Positions 32,818 to 42,682 of a stretch of DNA of 64,000 nucleotides are shown here, piece by piece. Positions within the stretch are counted from its first letter, which is position 1. Every line of letters starts with the position of its first letter. Location: NCBI GenBank assembly GCA_937892115.1, contig CALAUI010000001.1, positions 74,985-138,984 of the forward strand, in the 5' to 3' direction. This DNA is from an uncultured Clostridia bacterium (GTDB taxonomy: Bacteria; Bacillota; Clostridia; Oscillospirales; Acutalibacteraceae). The translations under genes were made by a program, and so were the position numbers. The notes below the pieces were generated by a model that saw only the letters and a list, made by a program, of their open reading frames with translations, searched no databases and was not told where the DNA came from.

Positions 32818-32842
32818 AGCAGGAGTCAGTTTGACTCCTGCT
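32818..32842. terminator. Hairpin between convergent genes
   Basis: Eleven-pair stem AGCAGGAGTCA / TGACTCCTGCT with three-base loop. T runs are poor on both sides, so efficiency is uncertain, but its position between two convergent stops supports a shared terminator. Confidence 0.65.
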
Positions 32843-32848
32843 CTGTCG

Positions 32849-35473
32849 TTATATCTGGTCTTTGATATATTTTTGAGGATTGAATAATCTGACAAAGAAC
32901 GAAATAATGATATCAAAAATATTGTTTTTGATTGTTACGCTTTCTGTTTCGGATTCAGCTGATTCGGAACTGTCATTTTTAACCATTGCTTGAACTGTAA
33001 ATGAATTTTTTGCTTTGTATACAGTACAGTCTTTTCCTGTTCCGATTATATTCCCTTTTCCGTCGACCCATATTATATCCGATTCATTGTATCCTGCAAA
33101 ATCAGCATGAAATGTAATTGTGGTTTTATACTTTTCAGTTCTGTTCTGATAGGATCTGATTCTGATATATGGCTTTATTTCATAAATTGCCGTAAATGTC
33201 AGATTTTTTGCGGGCATGGTATCGGGGATGCTGTTGTCCCATTCTTTGAATAAATGGTCTTTTTTATCACCCGGCTTAGGCGTTATTATTTTATCTCCGA
33301 ATTTAATTTCAAAAGCAGTGGTTGTCCCTTCGGATATAAAAGTAACTGTGTAAGTATTCACGGAATAGCTTCCGGTTACGGTTACGTCCTTGTCGGGCAT
33401 TATGAAATCTTCTGTTGACCAACCCGAAAAGGTATGTCCTTCTTTTTCTTCTGCCACGGGATTTATAACTTTACTGCCGTAATCATAGCTATCGTATTTA
33501 ACTGTTTCGCCGTCAATTATCCAACTTACATTATGCTTGTTTACTTCCCATTTTGCTTTGCAGATTATATCGGTGTACGGCATACTTTCGGGTATTTCAG
33601 GTTCCCATCCTATAAATGTGTAACCTTCTTTTTGAGGGTTATCGGGACGTGTAATGCTATCTCCGTAGTCGGCAACAATGTTGTTTATATTGTTTCCGCC
33701 GTCCGTGTCAAAAGTGATACTGTGACTTTCCGGGGTCCAGACAACGTTGTATGAGGTCATTGTGCCGTCAAAATAATTATCTGTTTTATCCCACTTGCCT
33801 GCTTTACCTTTTACAGTCGGAATCTGCGGGTAGCTTAATTTCTGACCGTATTTGTATTCTTCATAAATTGTTGAATATCCTTCGCCGATATTAAAAGAAA
33901 CTACGCCGGTCTTTCTTGTGTAGTAAAGCTTTAAAGTTGTACTTCCGTCGGGATTAACCGTTCCGCTTGCGTTGCTTAAAGATTCGTTATAATCAAAATC
34001 TTCAAGAATCTCCGGCGAGACTGAAACATTACTGTTGGTCTTTCCCGTTCTGTTAAATGTTTCTTTATCAAATATTCTGTTTTCTTCTGTTGAATCTGTG
34101 ACGGGTTGTTCTTTATAAATCTCAATTGTGTAGGGTGTGTCTTCCGATTCAATCCAGGCAGCAGTCACTTCTACATCCTTATCGGGCATATAATCGGGTA
34201 TATCGGTGTCCCATCCGTTAAAGTCATATCCCTGACAAGTCGGTATCTCAATATATTCGCTCAGATTTGTGCCGTAATCAACGGTAAACTGCTTTGTTTC
34301 GTTTCCGTCGCTGAATTTTCCGATATCGGAATTAAGAATCAAATTGTGGCTGTGTGCTTTCCATTTTGCATTAACGGTAATGTCGTGGTCCGGCATCGTT
34401 TCGGGCAGTGAAAAATCCCATCCGTCAAAATCATATCCCGTTTTTTTGTAATCATACTGTGATATACTGTCCCCGGGAGCGAGATAAACCGTATTTATTT
34501 CAATTCCGTCGCTGAAATAGTGAATTGCATTTTTGTTTGCTGCTTTGGATAGGTCAAGGTGCATACAAACTCTGTAACCAAGAGCTCTGTAATAGTCGTT
34601 GCTGTTATTTCTGAAAAATTTACCGAAAGGACCGATAATATAAAGACCGCTTGTGCAGTCGTCACCGAGCATATACAGATTGTAATATATACCGTTTGAT
34701 TTATACCATGATGAGCCGTTGATATATGAGTAATCGGTTGTGGGTGTACATCTTACGTTATCGTTATAGGTTATATCGGAGTCGTAGATATAAGAGGTCA
34801 TTATTGATGAATCGGCAAGGAAAAGCTTATCTTTTCTCTCGTCGTCAACTGATATGAAATCTTCTTCTTTTCCGAATGCTGTATCGCGAAAAATTGTATT
34901 GACGTAGGATCTTATATCACTGTCGTAATATAGTCTTTCTGTTGATTCTGTTGTGATATAACTGTTGAAATACGGCTGAGCGTCAAGTACGTTGCTGCTG
35001 ATAACAAGTCCCGCATCAGGGTCCAAAATCTGCCATTTAATCGGCTCGTATCTGAACCAATAAGTAATGCCGGTTTCAACATATAAGGAGTATTGTAACT
35101 GTGGGTTTGTATTTACGGTGTTTTCCGATTCATATATTCTGTACGGTCTGTACTTATATATTCTGACTCCTCGGTATTTTTCTCCGTTGTATATTATGTC
35201 GGTGTATTTCATCTGATCGGTTTTGTGCTCGGAACCGGGATTTCCGTCTCCTTCTTTATATCCGTATGATATAAAATTACCGTCTGTGACGCTTTCGTTG
35301 AGAATGTCAATTAAATCGGGATCAGTTACCTTTGATTGAGGATAACTGCCGAACGTTATTGTATCTCCTTGTTTATAACTGTTTTCTGCATATACGCTTA
35401 CCGCTGCATAAGCTGTCGATATAAGTATCACTGCCGACAGTATTAAGGCGATTGTCCTATTTAAGGTTTTCAT
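32849..35473 (-). CDS. Secreted InlB B-repeat (Listeria-Bacteroides repeat) protein with DUF6273-like N-domain
   Basis: 874 residues. A signal peptide (TIALILSAVILISTAYAAVSVYA) is followed by a region beginning YKQGDTITFGSYPQS and containing YEPIKWQILD, typical of DUF6273. Five tandem repeats follow, each built around G-W/E-W...P..MP..D/N.T..A.W/Y (for example YDFNGWDTDIPDYMPDKDVE), the Flg_new/InlB B-repeat fold, interrupted by a MucBP-like stretch near residues 480-560. The protein ends in an Ile/Phe-rich amphipathic tail with Lys/Arg and has no LPxTG motif. A surface or adhesin role is inferred. I start at ATG 35473 behind GGAGGT; the longer frame lacks a ribosome site. Confidence 0.85.
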   Translation of the reverse strand: MKTLNRTIALILSAVILISTAYAAVSVYAENSYKQGDTITFGSYPQSKVTDPDLIDILNESVTDGNFISYGYKEGDGNPGSEHKTDQMKYTDIIYNGEKYRGVRIYKYRPYRIYESENTVNTNPQLQYSLYVETGITYWFRYEPIKWQILDPDAGLVISSNVLDAQPYFNSYITTESTERLYYDSDIRSYVNTIFRDTAFGKEEDFISVDDERKDKLFLADSSIMTSYIYDSDITYNDNVRCTPTTDYSYINGSSWYKSNGIYYNLYMLGDDCTSGLYIIGPFGKFFRNNSNDYYRALGYRVCMHLDLSKAANKNAIHYFSDGIEINTVYLAPGDSISQYDYKKTGYDFDGWDFSLPETMPDHDITVNAKWKAHSHNLILNSDIGKFSDGNETKQFTVDYGTNLSEYIEIPTCQGYDFNGWDTDIPDYMPDKDVEVTAAWIESEDTPYTIEIYKEQPVTDSTEENRIFDKETFNRTGKTNSNVSVSPEILEDFDYNESLSNASGTVNPDGSTTLKLYYTRKTGVVSFNIGEGYSTIYEEYKYGQKLSYPQIPTVKGKAGKWDKTDNYFDGTMTSYNVVWTPESHSITFDTDGGNNINNIVADYGDSITRPDNPQKEGYTFIGWEPEIPESMPYTDIICKAKWEVNKHNVSWIIDGETVKYDSYDYGSKVINPVAEEKEGHTFSGWSTEDFIMPDKDVTVTGSYSVNTYTVTFISEGTTTAFEIKFGDKIITPKPGDKKDHLFKEWDNSIPDTMPAKNLTFTAIYEIKPYIRIRSYQNRTEKYKTTITFHADFAGYNESDIIWVDGKGNIIGTGKDCTVYKAKNSFTVQAMVKNDSSESAESETESVTIKNNIFDIIISFFVRLFNPQKYIKDQI

Positions 35474-35501
35474 CTCTGTACCTCCGGATTGATATACACA
35501 A

Positions 35502-35530
35502 ATAATAGCATCATCGAAGTTTACCGTCAA
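35502..35530 (-). promoter_or_regulatory. Promoter of the InlB-repeat protein gene
   Basis: Minus strand: TTGACG (35525-35530), 17-base spacer, TATTAT (35502-35507), only eight bases from the back of the divergent rnjA promoter. Confidence 0.8.
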
Positions 35531-35537
35531 CTTAAAA

Positions 35538-35566
35538 TTGACAAATATGTTTTATAGTGATATATT
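35538..35566 (+). promoter_or_regulatory. Promoter of the rnjA-ftsH operon
   Basis: Consensus TTGACA (35538-35543), 17-base spacer, TATATT (35561-35566); leader of about 75 bases before the rnjA ATG. Confidence 0.85.
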
Positions 35567-35650
35567 AAGTAAATATAATAATGGGAGATTTTCATTTTTT
35601 ACCAATAATAGTGTTGCTGTAAACCTACGAATAAATAATCAGGAGAAAAT

Positions 35651-37543
35651 ATGCAGAAGAAAATAAATAAATCCAAAGAAAATAAAATAGAAGAACAGAC
35701 AGTTCAGAAAAAGGTTGAGAATAAAAAGTCAAGAAAAACCAACGGAAAGAATAAAAACTCGTCTGTTAGAACCGAAAAGTCTGTACAGAACAGAGCCGTA
35801 CAAAATAAATCGGTTCAAAACAAAAAAGAAAAAACTCAGAAAAAATATTCCAAACCGCGCAACGGTTCTCAGAAGAAAAAAAGAAATGAAAAGGCAATTA
35901 AAATTGTATTCCTCGGCGGTATAAACGAAGTCGGTAAGAATATGACACTCTACGAGTATGATGGGGATATGATTCTCGTAGACTGCGGTCTTTCGTTCCC
36001 GGAGCCGGATATGCCCGGCGTAGACCTTGTTATACCCGATTTCAGCTTTGTTGAAAAAAATGCTGATAAAATCAAGGGTATCGTTATCACACACGGTCAT
36101 GAGGACCATATCGGAGGATTGGCTTATTTGCTTAAAACCTGCAATATGCCGATATACGCAACAAGACTTACTATCGGACTTATTCAGATGAAGCTGAAGG
36201 AGCACGGCCTTACTAATTGCAGTCTTAATACCATTGAGCCCGGTGACGTCTTTACTCTCGGTAAGTTTACGGTCGAGGCAATCCACGTAAATCATTCAAT
36301 TCCCGATGCAATTGCGCTTGCCGTAAAATGTGAAACCGGTACCGTTATTCAGACCGGCGACTTTAAGATAGATTCTACCCCCATTGACGGCGGAATGATT
36401 GACCTTGCCAGATTTTCACAGCTTGGTGATGAGGGCGTACTTGCTCTTCTTTCGGATTCTACCAATGCGGAACGTCCCGGATTCACCGAAAGTGAACGCA
36501 AGGTAGGGGACAGCTTTGAAGTGCTGTTCAGAAAAGCCGGTAAAAACAGAATCATTGTTGCTACCTTTGCTTCAAATATTCACAGAGTTCAGCAGATAAT
36601 TAACGTAGCACATTCTCTTGGCAGAAAGGTCGCTATGATTGGCAGATCTCTGGAAAATGTTGTTAACGTTTCCGCTTCTCTCGGATATCTGAATATTCCC
36701 GAAAACGTGCTCATAAATGCAGATCTCATCAAAGACTATCAGCCGGAGCAGCTTGTTATTGTTACTACCGGCAGTCAGGGTGAGCCAATGTCTGCTCTTA
36801 CGAGAATGGCTTTTTCCGACCACAGAAAGGTTGAAATCAGACCGAACGATTACGTTATCATTTCCGCAACTCCCATTCCCGGAAACGAAAAAACCGTAGG
36901 GAACGTCGTAAATGAACTGATGAAACTCGGTGCAACCGTTATTTATGAAAAAATGTATGACGTTCACGTTTCAGGTCATGCTTGTCAGGAAGAGCTTAAA
37001 CTTATGATGGGACTTGTAAAGCCCAAGTATTTTATTCCCGTTCACGGCGAGCAGAAACACCTGAGAAAACATGCCGGGCTTGCAGAAGCTATGGGTATTG
37101 ATAAAGACAATATTTTCATAGCCGATAACGGCTATGTTGCTGAAATTACTGACAGAGCTATCAAGTCCGGTATCCCCGTTACGGCAGGTAAGGTATTTGT
37201 TGACGGCTCCGGTGTAGGCGATGTCGGTTCCGTAGTTCTCAAAGACAGAAAACATCTCGGCGAAGACGGAATAATAGTAGTTACCGCATCACTTGATTAT
37301 GAAACGATGCAGCTTCTTTCGGGCCCTGAGGTCGTATCACGCGGCTTCGTTTATGTAAAGGAATCCGAAGAACTGATTGAAAATGCCCGTAAGGTTGCCG
37401 AAAAAGCTCTTGAAAACTGTTACTACGGCAATGTTACGGATATCGGGGCAATCAAAGGTAAGGTAAGAGATGCCGTTTCTAAATTTGTTTATGAACAGAC
37501 CAAAAGAAGTCCTATGGTGCTACCCATTATTATGGAGGTGTAA
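35651..37543 (+). CDS. rnjA: Ribonuclease J
   Basis: 630 residues. The first ~75 residues are a disordered Lys/Asn/Gln extension with repeated V-Q-N-K/R units, not found in B. subtilis RNase J1 (555 residues). The metallo-beta-lactamase/beta-CASP body follows: LGGINEVGKNM, ITHGHEDHIGG (zinc ligands), VNHSIPDA, QTGDFKID, SDSTNAERPG, VTTGSQGEPMSAL and VHVSGHACQEE. The C-terminal domain is complete. The enzyme is a 5'-to-3' exo- and endoribonuclease for mRNA decay and rRNA maturation. The basic tail may bind RNA or ribosomes (inference). ATG 35651 has CAGGAGAA upstream; first gene of a seven-gene operon. Confidence 0.97.
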   Translation: MQKKINKSKENKIEEQTVQKKVENKKSRKTNGKNKNSSVRTEKSVQNRAVQNKSVQNKKEKTQKKYSKPRNGSQKKKRNEKAIKIVFLGGINEVGKNMTLYEYDGDMILVDCGLSFPEPDMPGVDLVIPDFSFVEKNADKIKGIVITHGHEDHIGGLAYLLKTCNMPIYATRLTIGLIQMKLKEHGLTNCSLNTIEPGDVFTLGKFTVEAIHVNHSIPDAIALAVKCETGTVIQTGDFKIDSTPIDGGMIDLARFSQLGDEGVLALLSDSTNAERPGFTESERKVGDSFEVLFRKAGKNRIIVATFASNIHRVQQIINVAHSLGRKVAMIGRSLENVVNVSASLGYLNIPENVLINADLIKDYQPEQLVIVTTGSQGEPMSALTRMAFSDHRKVEIRPNDYVIISATPIPGNEKTVGNVVNELMKLGATVIYEKMYDVHVSGHACQEELKLMMGLVKPKYFIPVHGEQKHLRKHAGLAEAMGIDKDNIFIADNGYVAEITDRAIKSGIPVTAGKVFVDGSGVGDVGSVVLKDRKHLGEDGIIVVTASLDYETMQLLSGPEVVSRGFVYVKESEELIENARKVAEKALENCYYGNVTDIGAIKGKVRDAVSKFVYEQTKRSPMVLPIIMEV

Positions 37544-39496
37544 ATGAAAACTAAAGGTTCTTACTTTGACGGATTATTCATCGGTATAACGGCTTTGGCA
37601 GCTGCTGTCTTTGCTCTGTTAACTGTCATTATTTATGACGGTAAGCGTCTTGCTGCCGCTGAGGCGATTGTTTTCGGTATTATTCTTATTTACGGGATAA
37701 TTCGTATTGTCGTAAATAAGAAAAACTTCAGAAACATCTTACAATCCGCCGCAAAATCTCTTGATTATACTGACAGTAAGGCCCTGACTTCGCTTCCTTT
37801 TCCCGTTGCAGTTTGTGATGACTGCGGAAAAATAATATGGTCAAACAGTAGTTTTATTGAAAATATTTTTGAAGAAGATATTTCTCAGACGAGCAATATC
37901 CGTTCAATTATAGGTGATGCCGATATTAAAAAGCACTCTGTCGGAATAAAGTGTAACGATAAATATTATTCGGTAATGACTCTGAATTTTTATACCAACG
38001 GCAGGGAGTATACTGATTATTGTTTTATTGATAATACACGGCTTAAGACAGTTGAGGAAAAATATAATCGCAGTATTCCTTATGTGGTGATTATTGAAAC
38101 GGATAATATCGACGAAAATGATGAAATACACCGTGACAGCGAAAAAGCCGAAATTAAGAGTGATATTGAAAGCATGCTTGATGCATGGGCTGATAAAAAC
38201 AACTCCGTTCTTAAACGTATCAGCGATGACCGTTTTATTATCGTAACCGAAAAAAGCAATATCAATTTGATGACCGACGGGAAATTTTCCATTATTGATG
38301 AGGTCAGAAATTACAAATACAAAGACAGACCCGTCAATATTACTTTGTCAATCGGTGCCGCTTTCGGTGACAGCATTCTGTCTGCCGAGAAGGAAGCACG
38401 AAAGGCGCTTGATATTTCTCTTGACCGCGGCGGCGATCAGGTTACGCTTAAAGATAAAAACGATTATATTTTCTTCGGCGGAGTATCCAAAAGTGCCGAA
38501 AGAAAATATAAGGTTAAATCAAGAATATGGTCCTCTCAGATAATCAACGAGCTTACCGAATGTAAGAACGTTATTGTAATGGGACACACGAGGTCAGATT
38601 TCGATTCAGTCGGAAGTGCATTTGCAATGACTTTTGCCTGCAGAAATCTCGGTAAGGAAGCGTATCTTGTTATCAACGAAAGTAATACCCTTTCTCAACC
38701 CCTTGTAAAAGATATTAAAGCTTCCGAGTATGCGGATTATCTTGCAACAGAAGATAAAATCAAAGAGATTTTTAATATTGACACTTTGCTTATCCTCTGT
38801 GATTCACATAAATCAACTATTGCGGATTATCCCGTTTTATTCAATAGGGCAGAGCATAAGATTATCATTGACCATCACCGTCTTGACCCTGCCGCTGACG
38901 TTTCCCGTGCTTTGTTCCTGCATAATCCCGGAGCATCTTCCGCTTGCGAAATGGTTTCTGAACTGCTTCAGTATATGATTCCCGATGTGAAATTACCGCC
39001 GGTACTTGCAGGGGCAATTCTTTCGGGTATTATGCTTGATACAAAAAACTTTATTGTTAATTCCGGTGTACGTACTTTTGAAGCGGCAGCATATCTTCGT
39101 AAATGCGGAGCTGATACGATAAAAATCAAGAAGTATTTTGAAAACTCTCTTGAAAGCAACAAATTGAAAAACAAAGTGTTGATCAATGCACAGATTTATA
39201 ATAACTGTGCGATAGCGTACGTAGATGAAAGTACGGTAAATCCCCGTATAATCGCCTCTCAGGCAGCTGATGAACTGCTCAATTCAAACAACGTTCTTGC
39301 TTCGTTTGTCATTTACAAGGAAAACGGCAGGATTTGTATTTCGTCACGCAGTATGGGCGAAATTAACGTTCAGCTGATTATGGAAGAAATGGGTGGCGGC
39401 GGTCATCAGACTATGGCCGCATGTCAGCTTGATACGGTTGATATTAACTCTGCAAAGCAAATGCTGCTTGCAGAAATAGATAAAATTAAGGAGTAA
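37544..39496 (+). CDS. gdpP: Cyclic-di-AMP phosphodiesterase GdpP
   Basis: 650 residues: two transmembrane helices (about 10-55), a PAS-like region (about 75-150), a degenerate GGDEF domain (about 165-300, with SIGAAFG but no GGDEF signature) and a DHH/DHHA1 module. VMGHTRSDFDSVGSA and IIDHHRLDPA carry the metal ligands and GGGGHQTMAACQL closes DHHA1. The family hydrolyses c-di-AMP to pApA and thereby controls potassium, osmotic and cell-wall homeostasis; it is membrane-bound with the active site in the cytosol. ATG follows the rnjA stop without a gap, so translation is probably coupled. Confidence 0.95.
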   Translation: MKTKGSYFDGLFIGITALAAAVFALLTVIIYDGKRLAAAEAIVFGIILIYGIIRIVVNKKNFRNILQSAAKSLDYTDSKALTSLPFPVAVCDDCGKIIWSNSSFIENIFEEDISQTSNIRSIIGDADIKKHSVGIKCNDKYYSVMTLNFYTNGREYTDYCFIDNTRLKTVEEKYNRSIPYVVIIETDNIDENDEIHRDSEKAEIKSDIESMLDAWADKNNSVLKRISDDRFIIVTEKSNINLMTDGKFSIIDEVRNYKYKDRPVNITLSIGAAFGDSILSAEKEARKALDISLDRGGDQVTLKDKNDYIFFGGVSKSAERKYKVKSRIWSSQIINELTECKNVIVMGHTRSDFDSVGSAFAMTFACRNLGKEAYLVINESNTLSQPLVKDIKASEYADYLATEDKIKEIFNIDTLLILCDSHKSTIADYPVLFNRAEHKIIIDHHRLDPAADVSRALFLHNPGASSACEMVSELLQYMIPDVKLPPVLAGAILSGIMLDTKNFIVNSGVRTFEAAAYLRKCGADTIKIKKYFENSLESNKLKNKVLINAQIYNNCAIAYVDESTVNPRIIASQAADELLNSNNVLASFVIYKENGRICISSRSMGEINVQLIMEEMGGGGHQTMAACQLDTVDINSAKQMLLAEIDKIKE

Positions 39497-39500
39497 CAGT

Positions 39501-39941
39501 ATGAAGGTTGTACTTTTAGAGGATGTAAAAGGACTCGGAAAAAAAGGTCAGCTTGTTAATGCATCCGACGGATATGTCCGCAATTATCTTTTCCCTCATA
39601 AGCTTGCTACTGAGGCAAATTCTCAGGCAATGAGTGAACTTAAAAACAGAGAAGCTTCCGAAAAACATAAGATTGACGTGGAAATTGCCAATGCCAAAGC
39701 GGTTGCCGATAAAATCACGGGACAGACCGTTAAAATCAAGGCAAAAGCAGGTGCCAACGGTAAACTTTTCGGCTCTGTTACCTCAAAAGACGTAGCCGGT
39801 GCAATATCAGACACATTCAAGGTGCAGATTGATAAGAAAAAGGTTGAGGTTGACGACATAAAAGTATTCGGTACTTATCCGGTTGAAGTGAAATTATATA
39901 ACGGTATATCAGCTAAATTATTTGTATTTGTCGGTGAATGA
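39501..39941 (+). CDS. rplI: Ribosomal protein bL9
   Basis: 146 residues, usual length. The N-domain MKVVLLEDVKGLGKKGQLVNASDGYVRNYLFP is the L9 signature, followed by the long connecting helix and the C-terminal RNA-binding domain (GKLFGSVTSKDVAGAI). It binds 23S rRNA near the L1 stalk and helps frame maintenance. It lies between gdpP and dnaB, the standard Firmicute order, with AAGGAG as ribosome site and a stop overlapping the dnaB start region. Confidence 0.98.
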   Translation: MKVVLLEDVKGLGKKGQLVNASDGYVRNYLFPHKLATEANSQAMSELKNREASEKHKIDVEIANAKAVADKITGQTVKIKAKAGANGKLFGSVTSKDVAGAISDTFKVQIDKKKVEVDDIKVFGTYPVEVKLYNGISAKLFVFVGE

Positions 39942-39943
39942 TA

Positions 39944-41329
39944 ATGGATAGCATTTTACAGAATTACGATAATATTCAGATGCCGTGGAGCATTGATGCG
40001 GAACAGGCGGTTCTGGGAAGCGTACTTGTTGATCCGTCTTGTCTGCACGATGTTGCCGTTCATCTGAAGCCGGAAATGTTTTATCAGAAACAGCATAGCG
40101 ATATTTTTTCGGCTATGATTTATTTTGATAATATCGGTAAACCTATCGACCCTATAGTCGTTCTAAATTATCTTACGGAACATGATATTTTTGACAATGC
40201 TTCGGGCAAAAAATATTTGTTTGAATTATCGCAGAATGTTCCTTCAACCGAAAATGTAGAGCAGTATGCCAAAATCGTAAAAGAGAAGTTTTATCTGCGT
40301 TCGCTCATTAACTTTTCCGAAGAGACTATCAAGGGATGCGTCGATCAGGAAATGACGGCAAACGAGCTGCTTGATAACGCTGAGCAGAAAATCTACAATA
40401 TCAGAAAAGGTAAAACCAATGATGGTCCGTCAAAGCTTCATGACCTGATTATCAATGACGTTTTTGACAGACTTTCCAAGCTTACCGGTGAAGACAGCGA
40501 TCAATATAAGGGATATACAACCGGTTTTTCAGAGCTTGATAGTATAATTACCGGACTTAACCGTTCCGACCTTATTATTGTCGGTGCGAGACCTGCTATG
40601 GGTAAAACGAGTTTTGCTCTGAACGTTGCAAGAAACGTAGCGATTATTGCAAAAAGAAAAACTCTTATGTTTTCTCTTGAAATGACTAAGGAACAGCTTG
40701 CTTCAAGAGTACTTGCAACCGAAGCTCTTGTTTCAAGCAGTAAAATGAGAACCGGTCTGCTTTCAAGTGATGAATTTACGAGTATCGGCATGGCCGCAAA
40801 CAGACTTCATGATGCAGAGCTGTATTTTGACGATACTTCCTCAATTACCGTTCCCGAGATGAAAGCAAAAATCAGACGGCTCGGAGGAGTGGAATGCGTA
40901 ATCATTGACTATCTTGGTCTTATTCACAGCAGCATAAAAGCGGAAAATCGTGTAAATGAAGTCAGTGAAATTACAAGAAGTCTTAAAAATATGGCTAAGG
41001 ACCTTAATATTCCCATCATCTGTTGCTGCCAGCTTTCAAGAGGCACCGAGGTCAGAGGAAAATCTCATAAGCCCCAGCTTGCCGACCTTCGTGAATCCGG
41101 TTCAATCGAACAGGATGCCGATATAGTAATGATGCTTTACAGAGAGGATTATTACAAGGGTGAAAAGGAAGATGACAACAACAATCCCGAATCTGATAAC
41201 GGTGAAGTAAATAAGGTTTCCGTACTTGTTGTTAAGAACAGACACGGTTCCGTCGGTCAGGTTGATTTTGCATGGGACGGTGAACATACTAAATTTATAT
41301 CCATTGACAGGGTACATAATGAAGCATAA
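39944..41329 (+). CDS. dnaB: Replicative DNA helicase
   Basis: 461 residues. The N-terminal domain begins IQMPWSIDAEQAVLGSVL, followed by the linker helix and the RecA-like C-domain: GARPAMGKTSFALN (Walker A), FSLEMTKEQLASR, CVIIDYLGLI (Walker B), LADLRESGSIEQDAD and VVKNRHGSVGQVDF. It is the hexameric helicase that unwinds the fork. Two starts are possible: ATG 39938 overlapping the rplI stop, or ATG 39944 six bases after GGTGA; I prefer the second on ribosome-site spacing. Its last 11 bases overlap tilS. Confidence 0.97.
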   Translation: MDSILQNYDNIQMPWSIDAEQAVLGSVLVDPSCLHDVAVHLKPEMFYQKQHSDIFSAMIYFDNIGKPIDPIVVLNYLTEHDIFDNASGKKYLFELSQNVPSTENVEQYAKIVKEKFYLRSLINFSEETIKGCVDQEMTANELLDNAEQKIYNIRKGKTNDGPSKLHDLIINDVFDRLSKLTGEDSDQYKGYTTGFSELDSIITGLNRSDLIIVGARPAMGKTSFALNVARNVAIIAKRKTLMFSLEMTKEQLASRVLATEALVSSSKMRTGLLSSDEFTSIGMAANRLHDAELYFDDTSSITVPEMKAKIRRLGGVECVIIDYLGLIHSSIKAENRVNEVSEITRSLKNMAKDLNIPIICCCQLSRGTEVRGKSHKPQLADLRESGSIEQDADIVMMLYREDYYKGEKEDDNNNPESDNGEVNKVSVLVVKNRHGSVGQVDFAWDGEHTKFISIDRVHNEA

Positions 41330-42680
41330 AGTTGAATCAACGATCCGAAAATTCAATATGATTGAAGCCGGAGACAAGGTTCTCGTTGCTCTTTCAGGAG
41401 GAAGCGATTCAATGTCTTTGCTTTATTCATTGAATGAGCTCAAAAATGAACTTTGTTTTTGTATTGAGGCAGCTCATGTGAATCATTCACTCAGAGGCAA
41501 AGAGTCCGATAATGATGAAAAGTTTGTTCGTGAAGTATGCAATAAACTCGGAATAAAACTTCATGTGCTTAAAGCGGATGTCGGCCGATTTGCCGATGAA
41601 AACGGCTTGTCGCTTGAGGATGCCGGAAGAAAAATCAGATACGGTTATTTTTCGTCTGTATGTCCTGACGGTAAAATTGCCACCGCTCATAACCTTAATG
41701 ACCGTATAGAAACATTTCTGTTTAATTTTACAAGAGGCAGCGGCTTAAAGGGATTATGCTCTATTCCTCCTGTCCGCGGAAATGTTATCAGACCGTTGAT
41801 AGAGTGTTCAAAAGATGACGTTCTTTCGTATTGTCGGCAAAACTGTATTTCGTTTGTTACCGATAAAAGCAATTATGATGTCATATATTCAAGGAACAGA
41901 ATAAGGCATAACGTTATACCTCAGTTAAAGCAGATTAACGACGGATTTGAAAATACGGCTTTGAGATGTATTGATTCTCTGAATGAAGACGAAGCATTTT
42001 TGCTTGACTGTTCGTTAAAACTTGTTAACGATTCAAGAATAAAAGACGGTTACAGAATTGATGTCCTTAATTCTTCACCTTTGCCCATCCTTAAAAGAGC
42101 TTTGATGATGATACTATCCGATGAAATCGATGCTGATATTGACGCGGAATGTGTAATGTCGGTAGTCAATGCTCTCGGTGAATATTCATGTAAAGGCAGG
42201 GGAACGACCGTTCAGCTTCCTCTCGGCAGATTTGCAAGGACCAGAAACGGAATGCTTGAATTTCCGTGCTACGTCTGTAAAGAAACGAATCCCGTTGCTT
42301 TAAATATGGGTGATAATTATTTCGGAGACTATCAGATTACTCTTGAAAAAGTGCCGTTTGACGAAAAACAAAAAAGTTTACAAATAGTTTCAGAAGATTT
42401 GTCGATTTTCTTCATTGACTATGGTAAAATATGCGGGAAGTTAAAAGCAAGGTCAAGAGAACCGAAGGATTCCGTTACACTATCTCACAGAAAGGTTACC
42501 AAACCGCTTCGTAAGCTAATGAACGAAAAAGGAATAGTTCCCGAAATCAGGGATTCAATTCCCGTAATTTCCGACGATAATCTGCTTGTCTGTGTTTTCG
42601 GATGCGGAACAGAATCTTATTATGAAACGAGCAAAGATTCGACGGATGTGTTGAAAATCGAGATAAAAAAGGGGAAATAA
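41319..42680 (+). CDS. tilS: tRNA(Ile)-lysidine synthase
   Basis: 453 residues. VLVALSGGSDSMSLLY is the PP-loop; AAHVNHSLRG, TAHNLNDRIETFLFN and GLCSIPP are family motifs, and the C-terminal TilS domain (about 370-440) is present. The enzyme adds lysine to C34 of tRNA-Ile(CAU) so that it reads AUA and is charged with isoleucine. ATG 41319 lies within the last codons of dnaB and is supported by GGTAC-less but coupled translation; the frame is open upstream only because it overlaps dnaB. Downstream hpt follows after two bases, the classical tilS-hpt-ftsH order. Confidence 0.96.
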   Translation: MKHKVESTIRKFNMIEAGDKVLVALSGGSDSMSLLYSLNELKNELCFCIEAAHVNHSLRGKESDNDEKFVREVCNKLGIKLHVLKADVGRFADENGLSLEDAGRKIRYGYFSSVCPDGKIATAHNLNDRIETFLFNFTRGSGLKGLCSIPPVRGNVIRPLIECSKDDVLSYCRQNCISFVTDKSNYDVIYSRNRIRHNVIPQLKQINDGFENTALRCIDSLNEDEAFLLDCSLKLVNDSRIKDGYRIDVLNSSPLPILKRALMMILSDEIDADIDAECVMSVVNALGEYSCKGRGTTVQLPLGRFARTRNGMLEFPCYVCKETNPVALNMGDNYFGDYQITLEKVPFDEKQKSLQIVSEDLSIFFIDYGKICGKLKARSREPKDSVTLSHRKVTKPLRKLMNEKGIVPEIRDSIPVISDDNLLVCVFGCGTESYYETSKDSTDVLKIEIKKGK

Positions 42681-42682
42681 AT

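Noticed and set aside
32849..35473. Repeats of the surface protein as DNA repeats or a CRISPR
   Set aside because: The five units are protein repeats of varying DNA sequence and spacing, not identical direct repeats.
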